This document shows, one piece after another, positions 46,643-54,417 of a DNA stretch of 64,000 bases (position 1 is its first letter; each line of letters begins with the position of its first letter). The stretch spans positions 1-64,000 of the forward strand of contig NZ_JAERMU010000017.1 of NCBI RefSeq assembly GCF_016756775.1, read 5' to 3'. A model generated the notes under the pieces. That model was not told the DNA's origin. It did not search any database and saw only the letters and a program-made list of their open reading frames with translations. Source of the DNA: Dryocola clanedunensis subsp. sulfonylureivorans (GTDB lineage: Bacteria; Pseudomonadota; Gammaproteobacteria; Enterobacterales; Enterobacteriaceae). A program made the position numbers and the translations under genes.

Positions 46643-46971
46643 GCCTTCCCCATCAAATCATTGTGTTCTTATTCAAGCGCAGCAAGATGCACCCCTTACA
46701 GCATTCCGGGTGTATGAATTGTTATCGGCAGGTGTGAATGTGGACTAAACCTTATTGTAGGGTACAACCTGCGGTAACTTGATGTTAGCAAAGCGAGTTT
46801 CAGGTAAATATCGGCAAATTCCTATTTCCTTGTGGCTTCTTGACAGATATGCGCTTGCTATGACTACGCTGATTAAGTTACAAAAATGTAAATAATAACC
46901 AATGTGCGTTGCACGAAGCGTGCGGCATACCGCACAATGACACACCTGTCCCACTCTTTAAACCAGCCACG
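46643..46971. other. igaA-nudE divergent intergenic region
   Basis: A 329-nt gap, AT-rich in its middle. TTGACA at 46840-46845 could be a -35 box for nudE, with TATGAC about 13 nt later, closer than ideal. I see no RNA gene or repeat. Confidence 0.4.
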
Positions 46972-47532
46972 ATGAGCAAACCCTTACAAAAACCGACTAT
47001 TTTACATGTAGAAACCGTGGCGCGTTCACGTCTGTTTAATGTCGAGACTGTGGACCTGGAGTTCAGCAACGGTGTCCGCCGGGTTTACGAGCGCATGCGG
47101 CCTTCTTCCCGCGAGGCGGTGATGATACTGCCAATCGTCGACGATCATGTCATTTTGATCCGGGAATATGCGGTGGGCACTGAATCCTATGAACTTGGTT
47201 TCTCGAAAGGGCTTATTGACCCGGGTGAAACCGTGTTTGAAGCCGCAAACCGCGAGCTGAAAGAAGAGGTTGGCTTTGGGGCCAACGAGCTGACCTTCCT
47301 GAAAAAGCTCACCATGGCGCCTTCTTATTTCTCCAGCAGGATGAATATCGTGGTCGCCGAAGATCTCTACCCAGAATCACTGGAAGGGGATGAGCCGGAA
47401 GAGCTGCCGCAGGTGCGTTGGCCGCTGGCAAAACTGCTCGACCTGCTGGATGAAGAAGACTTCAGCGAGGCGCGAAACGTCAGCGCGCTGTTCCTGCTGC
47501 GCGAATGGCTGAAAGAGCAGGGCCGCCTGTAG
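46972..47532 (+). CDS. nudE: ADP-compound hydrolase NudE
   Basis: Nudix hydrolase active on ADP-ribose, NADH and Ap3A in E. coli. The protein has 186 aa, as there. The Nudix box is visible at residues 80-102, with GLIDPGE and the REL-EEVGF core. I chose ATG 46972 (MSKPLQKP) over a longer frame start at 46909 that matches nothing. Cytosolic. It marks the left border of the T6SS module, where its usual neighbour mrcA has been pushed 7 kb away. Confidence 0.95.
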   Translation: MSKPLQKPTILHVETVARSRLFNVETVDLEFSNGVRRVYERMRPSSREAVMILPIVDDHVILIREYAVGTESYELGFSKGLIDPGETVFEAANRELKEEVGFGANELTFLKKLTMAPSYFSSRMNIVVAEDLYPESLEGDEPEELPQVRWPLAKLLDLLDEEDFSEARNVSALFLLREWLKEQGRL

Positions 47533-47589
47533 CGTTTAAAACACCTCGTTTGAAAGTATTCTCACTTGAGATGATTTAATTCACCGTGC

Positions 47590-48306
47590 TCACTCTTTAA
47601 GCCCCCGATCCGGGTTGCACTGCATGTGATCCCAGCCCTTGTAATTGCTGACTTCTGGTACGCTGGTCGGCAGGTTCTGCCAGTTAGTAAGGTACTGGTA
47701 AGTTAACTGGTCGATTGTTTTCGGTGGAATATACGATAAACCCCATCCTGGTCCTGCAAAGCCTGGCCGCATATGGTGCTTATCTCCGTCCTCATCAATA
47801 TAGTCAACCCCTTTCCCCCCCGGTAATATGCGCGGGTCATCGAAGGGTTTTGAACTCATGTAAAGATTCTCCTGGCGAGTAAGCAAAAACCCCTGATCGT
47901 TAACGACCGTGAACGAGAGCATATTTTCTCTGGATGGACTGCTTGAGCCGTCCGGTTCGACGGTATGAAATCCGGTGCTAAATGGCGCAACTTGCCACGT
48001 TTTACCGTAATCTTTTGAAACAAGGAAGGCATCGGTTTCCCACCCAGGAATGGCAATATAACGCTCGGAGGGATGCACATACTTGTCAGCAAAGGCCCGG
48101 TAAAACTGACTGGCAACTTCTGAGCGTATACCGCGCTGCGGGTCAACGTAGAATAATGCCCCCTCACAGTTCCATCCCTTCAATTCCAGGTAACGATGAT
48201 CGTCAAACCGGTAAATAACCTGCGTCGGCGACTCCTGCGCGGCCGTACATCCCGCTAATAATATCCCCATGCAGAGCGTCAGGATTACCCGAGTCAGATT
48301 GTTCAT
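47590..48306 (-). CDS. Tli3-like T6SS immunity lipoprotein, distal copy
   Basis: Protein of 238 aa. A lipoprotein signal peptide ends in the lipobox LLAG-C (Cys about residue 19), with Thr-Ala after it, so outer-membrane retention is expected. The mature domain has no catalytic motif. It is a close paralogue (roughly 80 percent by eye) of the gene just upstream; differences cluster in the signal peptide, residues about 100-130, and about 195-215. By position and type it is probably a periplasmic inhibitor of the Tle3-like lipase, of the Tli3 family. Its ATG overlaps the stop of the first copy (ATGA). The two copies may neutralise different effector variants, or one may be an orphan immunity gene. 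Confidence 0.75.
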   Translation of the reverse strand: MNNLTRVILTLCMGILLAGCTAAQESPTQVIYRFDDHRYLELKGWNCEGALFYVDPQRGIRSEVASQFYRAFADKYVHPSERYIAIPGWETDAFLVSKDYGKTWQVAPFSTGFHTVEPDGSSSPSRENMLSFTVVNDQGFLLTRQENLYMSSKPFDDPRILPGGKGVDYIDEDGDKHHMRPGFAGPGWGLSYIPPKTIDQLTYQYLTNWQNLPTSVPEVSNYKGWDHMQCNPDRGLKE

Positions 48307-49019
48307 TCCTTAACCCCACGATCCGGGTTGCATCGCATATGATCCCAGCCCTTGTAATTGCTGACTTCTGGTACGCGGGTCGGCAGGTTCTGCCAGTTAG
48401 CTAACTGAGAAGCCGTTAAGTACTTAAGAGACTTCGGTGGAATGTACGATAACCCCCAGGCTGCACCTGCAAAGCCCGGTCGAAGATGATGCTTATCACC
48501 GTCTTCATCGACATAATCAACGCCGGAGCCGCCGGGTAAAATTCGTGGGTCATCGAAGGGTTTTGAACTTATGTAAAGATTCCCCTGGCGAGTAAGCAAA
48601 AATCCCTGATCGTTAACGACCGTGAACGAGAGCATATTTTCTCGTGAAGGCCGGAAAGTGCCCTCAGGTTCGACCGTATGAAAACCGGTGTTAAATGGCG
48701 CAACTTGCCACGTTTCACCGTAATTTTTTGAAACAAGGAAGGCGGAAGAATCCCATGAAGGAACGGCAATATAGCGCTCCGAAGGATGTATATATTTATC
48801 AGCAAATGCCCGATAAAACTGGCTTGCGACTTCAGAACGGATCCCGCGGACCGGGTCAACGTAGTACAACGCCCCCTGGCAGTTCCAGCCCTTCAGCTCC
48901 AGATAACGGTGGTCGTCAAAGCGGTAAATAACCTGCGTCGGCGACTCCTGCGCGGCCGTACATCCCGCTAATAATATCTGGCCGATCAGCATGGCCAGAC
49001 TAAAGATTCTTTTTATCAT
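48303..49019 (-). CDS. Tli3-like T6SS immunity lipoprotein, effector-proximal copy
   Basis: Protein of 238 aa with lipobox LLAG-C at the end of its signal peptide, giving a lipid-anchored periplasmic protein. It lies directly downstream of the Tle3-like effector with a four-base ATGA overlap, the classical place for a cognate immunity gene; Tle3 effectors act in the periplasm of the target cell. The segments FDDHRYLELKGWNC, ASQFYRAFADKY and VPEVSNYKGWDHM are shared with the second copy. A 57-nt tract around the lipobox (48922-48978) is identical to 48209-48265, pointing to recent duplication or gene conversion. Confidence 0.78.
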   Translation of the reverse strand: MIKRIFSLAMLIGQILLAGCTAAQESPTQVIYRFDDHRYLELKGWNCQGALYYVDPVRGIRSEVASQFYRAFADKYIHPSERYIAVPSWDSSAFLVSKNYGETWQVAPFNTGFHTVEPEGTFRPSRENMLSFTVVNDQGFLLTRQGNLYISSKPFDDPRILPGGSGVDYVDEDGDKHHLRPGFAGAAWGLSYIPPKSLKYLTASQLANWQNLPTRVPEVSNYKGWDHMRCNPDRGVKE

Positions 49020-51295
49020 CCGATTTTCCTTCTCGGTTCAGATGGAACAGTATTAAATCCTTGAACCGGGGGCATCGGCCATTGCAGATTTGCCACTTCA
49101 CGATTATGGACTTCCGGGTAACGAGCCGGGATTACGCGGGTTGCATTCATAAACTGGTTCACCACGCCAAATTCGCCTGTTGGTAGGATTTGATCGGGCT
49201 TATTCATGAATATTTTGGTTTTCGGTTCCGGGAGCTGTCCTATCCGGTAATATGTTTCTGCATCACTGTCTTCAGACCAGCGGGTTCGCCAGTCAGCGAT
49301 GTTCAATAATTGCTTCCAGAACGCACCATGCTCATAATCAAACGACTTGCAGGGGCCGATAGCCAGGTCATAAGCCATTGCCAGCTCCGGTACTTTAGGC
49401 GACATGACAATTGATGAATGTTGGCTGAACATTACATCGTCGGAGGAAGTGAATAGCTTATGCAGTTCGGCTTCGGTCAAATTACGGCGAACAACGATCT
49501 TTTTGTTAGCGTCGTTAACGCCGGTGATTTCACCGCTGACGATATCCATTTCCCGCCAGTATCTGAGTACATCAATTTCCCTCTGGGTCAGGACGTGGCC
49601 GGGCTGTAGATGTTTAAAGGGATCGAACGGCGGGCAGTTGAACACTTCCTCTTTTGTGCGCCTGGCATTGCTGGCTGCCCCCGCTTTCGCGTTATACGAA
49701 ACCATAGCGTCATTCCCCCCTACAGGAGCTTTGTAGGCTTTGTCTTTATCAGCACTGGTATCGAGTGGGTCTGGTTGCCCCATCAGCGTGAAAATGAAAG
49801 GCTCTGGCAGGGTTTCACCGTTCGGAACCACATCAGGAAAATCCCAGCTTGCGTTTGTCAGCGCTGAATAAGCGAAATCGCCTTTACCCGCAGCAGGCTT
49901 ACGAAACGGCTTTCCATCCGGCGTATGGCCGACACTGCTGTTCTGGAAAAAAACGCGCTGCCGTAGGTTCGGGATTGTGTCGGCCAGCTTTTGTGGAACA
50001 CCTCGCCAGCCAAAGCCCTGTACAGGCAGCAGGGATACCGTGCCGTCATTCGGGCAAAAATAGTTATAGACCTTGCCGAAGTTATTGCGCTGATTTAACG
50101 GAGTGTCATACCAGTTGCTGCTGAACGCCTTGCGCGGGAGCGTCATTGTATCGAGAAGCACTTTCTGGTCGGCGGCACTCATCAGGCCATCGCCGCTGGC
50201 TGCGAACTTATCATTCGTCGCCATCAGACGGAAAAAGTTCTCAAAAGTTTGCTGCCGGGCAGTATCTGTCTGATGGTGGCCTGGCTGGCCGTTCTCCAGC
50301 CAGCGATTTTCAAGAGAATAAGGGCAATGATTGAGGATCACGCAGTCAGCCGGAGCCTCTCCCGCCTGCTTAACCAGCATGTTCGCCAGCATCGTGATAA
50401 TGGTTCCCTGGCTATGAGCCACGACATTAATTGTGTCTTTTGCAGTAGGCATATTTTGGCGAATGGTTAATATCAGGTTTGCCAGCCTCTGCGCCGCATA
50501 GAACTGGTAAATTCGGTGCGGGTTGTTGTACACCGGATGGGTAAAGTCACCGCCGTTTGCCAGTTCACTGCGGCTCATAAAGCCAACCGCACCAAGCGCT
50601 GCGCCCCCGGCTCCCGGCCCTAGCATATCAGGGATGCTGGTAGTGGCATTGGCGAACGTTCCACCACCCCAGACCCCACTTAAGTCCAGAGTATTATGAA
50701 AGCAGTCCATCGCATACTTACCACCGAATCGCTTTAGGATCGCCGGGTCATTTTCGCGATAGGCATCATAGGGCAAGGGGGTTTCTGAGCTATTGCCACT
50801 GTTGCGCATGGCTTCTCGGTACTGTCGCTGGTCATCTTCCCACATAGCCTTATCAACCGGGCGATAGCCCCAATAAAAGGGGATTACCGGTGAGCGCACT
50901 GAGGTAGAGGTGCAGACCATCTGCTTTTTCTGTGTATCGGTACAGTCCTCCATTACCCCTTCCGCATTACGGATTTTGTAGGTTTTTTCTTCCCACTCAT
51001 GCGGCCATAAATCATCGCGGCCAAGTCGCTTTTTCAGCCCTTCGATGATGCCGCGTTCCTGGTTCTGATAGGCTTCCCCCACGTCATTCACGCCATGAAT
51101 CAGTATCACAATTCCTGGCATTGGACGGTGAACTGGGCAGTTCGTGGTGTACATCGGTTTACCGGCATTTACCGGAACGCCGATACACTGCTGCGCCAGG
51201 AAACGGTTATTGTGTGCGCCGAAACTTTGCGGATCTTGTGGTTCTGGAGCCTCATCAAATGGGTTGGCATTCTGCGCATCAGATAACTCACTCAT
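49016..51295 (-). CDS. tle3: Tle3-like T6SS phospholipase effector
   Basis: Predicted antibacterial lipase of 759 aa injected by a type VI secretion system. The N-terminal alpha/beta hydrolase shows the oxyanion segment IVILIHGVND (62-71) and the nucleophile elbow NVVAHSQGTI (Ser295). Asp417 in CPNDGTVSLLP is the likely acid and His626 in MFSQHSSIV the likely base. The long C-terminal part fits the DUF3274 region of Tle3 proteins. There is no signal peptide and no MIX motif, as expected for VgrG/PAAR-borne cargo. The first Gly of the GxSxG pattern is Ala here. The gene overlaps vgrG upstream and the immunity gene downstream by four bases each. The family assignment is from motif memory and not from a search. 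Confidence 0.8.
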   Translation of the reverse strand: MSELSDAQNANPFDEAPEPQDPQSFGAHNNRFLAQQCIGVPVNAGKPMYTTNCPVHRPMPGIVILIHGVNDVGEAYQNQERGIIEGLKKRLGRDDLWPHEWEEKTYKIRNAEGVMEDCTDTQKKQMVCTSTSVRSPVIPFYWGYRPVDKAMWEDDQRQYREAMRNSGNSSETPLPYDAYRENDPAILKRFGGKYAMDCFHNTLDLSGVWGGGTFANATTSIPDMLGPGAGGAALGAVGFMSRSELANGGDFTHPVYNNPHRIYQFYAAQRLANLILTIRQNMPTAKDTINVVAHSQGTIITMLANMLVKQAGEAPADCVILNHCPYSLENRWLENGQPGHHQTDTARQQTFENFFRLMATNDKFAASGDGLMSAADQKVLLDTMTLPRKAFSSNWYDTPLNQRNNFGKVYNYFCPNDGTVSLLPVQGFGWRGVPQKLADTIPNLRQRVFFQNSSVGHTPDGKPFRKPAAGKGDFAYSALTNASWDFPDVVPNGETLPEPFIFTLMGQPDPLDTSADKDKAYKAPVGGNDAMVSYNAKAGAASNARRTKEEVFNCPPFDPFKHLQPGHVLTQREIDVLRYWREMDIVSGEITGVNDANKKIVVRRNLTEAELHKLFTSSDDVMFSQHSSIVMSPKVPELAMAYDLAIGPCKSFDYEHGAFWKQLLNIADWRTRWSEDSDAETYYRIGQLPEPKTKIFMNKPDQILPTGEFGVVNQFMNATRVIPARYPEVHNREVANLQWPMPPVQGFNTVPSEPRRKIG

Positions 51296-53856
51296 ACGGT
51301 TCCCTCCGTGGTTTCAATATCATGGACTAATTCGAGCGACCAGGTGTCAAGTTCAGATGTGTTCAGCAGTGGCGATTCACCGTTATCATCGGTGATCCCC
51401 TCAATGACTTCGCCTTTTTTATGGAGCCTGAAACGTTGATCTTTCAGAATATGATCCGGGTCGTCAGGGGCATGCAGCCGGAACTGCTGAGCCAACTCCC
51501 CTTCAGCAAAGGTTGGCTTCAGATGATCAAGGCTCGCCTTCGCCATGTAATCGACGGCAGGAGCTTTAAACCTGATGTAATGAGGGGCGATAAACTCAAT
51601 TTCACCATTTTTGAGACGGATGCCAGCGCCTGCGCACATCAGCAAAAGTTCATCTTTAGCATTCAGGACAATTTTGCCCTGCGAACTGGTCAGATTAATG
51701 TTCTGATTCGCGACGGCGTTAATTTCACCTTTCTGTGCTGTTAACCGTATTGAGCCTTTTGCAGCGGTGAACACCATTCCTGCTTTACGGACGAAGACGG
51801 AGAAGACTTCCCCTGCGGCCAGAGTCATACGACGGAAGGCGTTGGTATTCATGTCTTGTTTGGCCGTAGTGGTCATATTCTCCCCGGCATGCAGCAAAAC
51901 CGATTGAGGGGATGTCAGGGCTACGCCTGATTCACCATGCAGGGAAAGGGTGGCATCCTCTGGTTTTCGTACCCGCTGCTGAAGTTCCATTACCGGCGAC
52001 AGATCTGCGGCTGGCGTATCCGCTATTTCTGAACTGGCCTGAAGCGAGCGAGCCAGTTGTAACGCTGATTCAAGCTGCGCTACGGTCGCGGCCATGTCGT
52101 TCTGATTGCCGGTGGCTTTTGGTTTCGCTTCAGTGGTGATATGAAAACCTTCAGCGGAACGAAGCGAAGCCTGCTTGTCCGTGCGTAGCTCAACGCCTTC
52201 GCCACGCTGTTTTCCAGATGCATCGACGAGGTGGCCTAAATTCAGTTGTGACTTGCCGTACTCCGTCGCAACTTTGATATGCTCCTGGTCTTTCTTATCC
52301 TCCATCCGAAACTTGTTGTTGCGTGGTGTTCTGATGATATTGCGAGTGCTGTTACGGTCTGTAACCAGGTCTGGATTAATCTGGTCATGGAAGGCATGTG
52401 CAATAAACGGACGTTCGGGGTCGCCATTTTCAAACGCAATGCCAACCTCTGTATTGTCGAGCAGGGGGAAGTGCATGCCGTAAGTATCACCGGCGTACTG
52501 CCGTCCTAACCGCACTGGCATGCTCTCCATGCCCTTTTTCCATTCAGCCTGGTCAAAGCTAAAATGCACCCTGTAACGACCATGATTATCTATGCGCGTA
52601 AGCTGATCGTTGAGGCTGATTCCTGATATTCGCGCAGGAATTGTACCGGTGATTATTGGACGTGGCAGACGTTCTGGCCGGAAGCTCCAGATTTCACTGT
52701 AAGGCACACCTTTGACTTCACTCTGAAAGCTGCTGCGCCGGGAACCCGACAAATGCATGCTTGTTATTACCATACCCTCATGGAAGGCAGCAGGTATGTC
52801 ACCGGTGATATCGATGTCATAGCCCGGTACAATATTGGGGTCGTCAGCAATTGCCTCCAGTGTAATCATATTTGTCAGCAGGTATTCATGACGAATCCTG
52901 GCATAGTGCCAGCTGGTTTCTGCACTTTGTCCTCTCTTGATAGCCCAGCGATCGCCACAAGTCAGATGTATATCCCCGTAATGGTATTCCCCACCGCAGA
53001 CCAACTCTGGTACGCGTGATAAATCAACCTGTTCTTCCAGAGTCCTTAAGTTCCTGCTTTCCCGATAGTTGTAGTTACGGACATTGACTGATGCAGGCAC
53101 GATGGCGTGCCTGGCCGTCAGGTTACGCATGCTATAGAGGCTACCGACTGTTCCTGCGGGATTTATAGCGGCAATTTTATAGTGGTGGATATAGTTCGAG
53201 CCTGAATCCCCGAAGATGATAACGACGATGTGGTCATGGTCAGGATGTAGCTCGAACCTGAACCAGATCCCCACCTCGGAGAGTAAGCGCTGGATGAAAG
53301 CCAGGTCAGTTTCTTTCCACTGGACGATCATTTCCCGTGGTGGATACGCCCAGGAAAGTTCGTCAAAATTGATTTCATAACCCTCAAAGCGATGTTCTTT
53401 GAGGATTTGCTTGACCAGTTCCGGCACGGATACATTCTGATAAATGGCACTGCGATAACGCGTGTTGAGCAGTGCCATAGGATGTTCCAGCACCGCTTCA
53501 TACAAGGTTTCATCAGCGCTGCTGCTGATCCTGCTTAGTGATGTGATGACCCCTTGAATTTTTCTTAAAACCAGCCATTTATCGCGAGCAGGAAAACGTT
53601 TTGACCATGCCGGGTTTGCGGCACGAAGGGTGAATGTCGCCTCTTTCTGAACGATATGGAAAGCGTCAGCATCATCGGTGGTTGAGGTAAAGCGAATGGT
53701 GTAACGATAGGGCATACTCAATGCCTCGTCGCCGGTGAATGATTCCACATCGGCTACCAGGTCTGAGTGATAGATATTCAGGAGGTATTTATTCAGACTT
53801 TCTTCAGGATTGAATATCACAGGCTCATTCGAAAATCGTGTCTCGCGTCCATTCAT
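51292..53856 (-). CDS. vgrG: T6SS spike protein VgrG with C-terminal extension
   Basis: Protein of 854 aa. The gp27/gp5-like core fills about residues 1-520: VADVESFTGDEALSMPYRY at the N-terminus, LSEVGIWFRFE in the gp44-like fold, and VGIAFENGDPERPFIAHAFH in the OB/needle part. A DUF2345 needle region (about 610-770) has repeating short beta runs such as GSIRLTAQKGEINAVANQNI. The last 70 residues (QRFRLHKKGEVIEGITDDNG) resemble the transthyretin-like tail that binds lipase effectors in other VgrGs. First gene of the four-gene minus-strand operon. The composition is more AT-rich than nudE or mrcA, suggesting transfer. No other structural T6SS gene is near. Confidence 0.9.
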   Translation of the reverse strand: MNGRETRFSNEPVIFNPEESLNKYLLNIYHSDLVADVESFTGDEALSMPYRYTIRFTSTTDDADAFHIVQKEATFTLRAANPAWSKRFPARDKWLVLRKIQGVITSLSRISSSADETLYEAVLEHPMALLNTRYRSAIYQNVSVPELVKQILKEHRFEGYEINFDELSWAYPPREMIVQWKETDLAFIQRLLSEVGIWFRFELHPDHDHIVVIIFGDSGSNYIHHYKIAAINPAGTVGSLYSMRNLTARHAIVPASVNVRNYNYRESRNLRTLEEQVDLSRVPELVCGGEYHYGDIHLTCGDRWAIKRGQSAETSWHYARIRHEYLLTNMITLEAIADDPNIVPGYDIDITGDIPAAFHEGMVITSMHLSGSRRSSFQSEVKGVPYSEIWSFRPERLPRPIITGTIPARISGISLNDQLTRIDNHGRYRVHFSFDQAEWKKGMESMPVRLGRQYAGDTYGMHFPLLDNTEVGIAFENGDPERPFIAHAFHDQINPDLVTDRNSTRNIIRTPRNNKFRMEDKKDQEHIKVATEYGKSQLNLGHLVDASGKQRGEGVELRTDKQASLRSAEGFHITTEAKPKATGNQNDMAATVAQLESALQLARSLQASSEIADTPAADLSPVMELQQRVRKPEDATLSLHGESGVALTSPQSVLLHAGENMTTTAKQDMNTNAFRRMTLAAGEVFSVFVRKAGMVFTAAKGSIRLTAQKGEINAVANQNINLTSSQGKIVLNAKDELLLMCAGAGIRLKNGEIEFIAPHYIRFKAPAVDYMAKASLDHLKPTFAEGELAQQFRLHAPDDPDHILKDQRFRLHKKGEVIEGITDDNGESPLLNTSELDTWSLELVHDIETTEGTV

Positions 53857-53868
53857 AATTGTCCCTAA

Positions 53869-53882
53869 TAGTCACATGACTA
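53869..53882. promoter_or_regulatory. Short palindrome in front of vgrG
   Basis: TAGTCA-CA-TGACTA is a perfect inverted repeat 13 nt before the vgrG start, just beside its AGGGA ribosome site. It could be an operator or an mRNA hairpin controlling vgrG. Confidence 0.35.
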
Positions 53883-54033
53883 ATCTCGCAGCAATCAGAA
53901 TTTGCATTACGTTCACTACAGGTGACAAACTGTACAATTAAAGACCAGTTATTTTGAATGGTTAATTGTATAAATATGCTCCAGCGCAATTTTTGAGCGC
54001 ATTTTCAGACAATACACGCAAGGACGGATTGGG

Positions 54034-54309
54034 ATGAATCAACGATTTATTCTGGTGGGCGACACAACCACGCACGGCGGCACTATCGTTCAGGGTATAT
54101 ACACGCACACGGTTGACCGTGCTCCGATGGTTGTCACCGGCCATAAGTTTAATTGCCCTCAATGCGGCAGAGAGGCAACTTTAATCGGATCGAGTCATGT
54201 AATGGTTAACGGTCAGCGACGTGTCATGCATGGGGATAAAACGACCTGCGGGGCATTGGTTATCAGCCGCTTTAAAACTGGCGTGGCAGAATCAGGGGCT
54301 AAAGGATAG
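54034..54309 (+). CDS. PAAR-domain spike-tip protein
   Basis: Protein of 91 aa, close to a bare PAAR domain. The first half has the short glycine turns of the fold (LVGDTTTHGGTIVQG). A metal site is likely from His and Cys in NCPQCGREA, MHGDKTTCGA and nearby His. PAAR proteins sharpen the VgrG tip and can carry effectors; this one has no toxin extension. The ATG follows AAGGACGGATTGGG. It is divergent from vgrG, with a 177-nt intergenic region. The gene-proximal position suggests it caps the spike made by this VgrG. Confidence 0.87.
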   Translation: MNQRFILVGDTTTHGGTIVQGIYTHTVDRAPMVVTGHKFNCPQCGREATLIGSSHVMVNGQRRVMHGDKTTCGALVISRFKTGVAESGAKG

Positions 54310-54385
54310 AGGATAATCACGTTAGGTACGTTTGAACTTTAAGTCAGGAACGTTACAACGCTATTCAGGACGGATCGGGAGAACA

Positions 54386-54415
54386 AAAAAATCCCCTCAA
54401 ACGAGGGGATTTTTG
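54386..54415. terminator. Bidirectional terminator between the PAAR gene and mrcA
   Basis: AAAAATCCCCTC-AAAC-GAGGGGATTTTT is symmetric, with an A-run on one side and a T-run on the other. It can end both the PAAR transcript and the convergent mrcA transcript. Confidence 0.85.
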
Positions 54416-54417
54416 TA

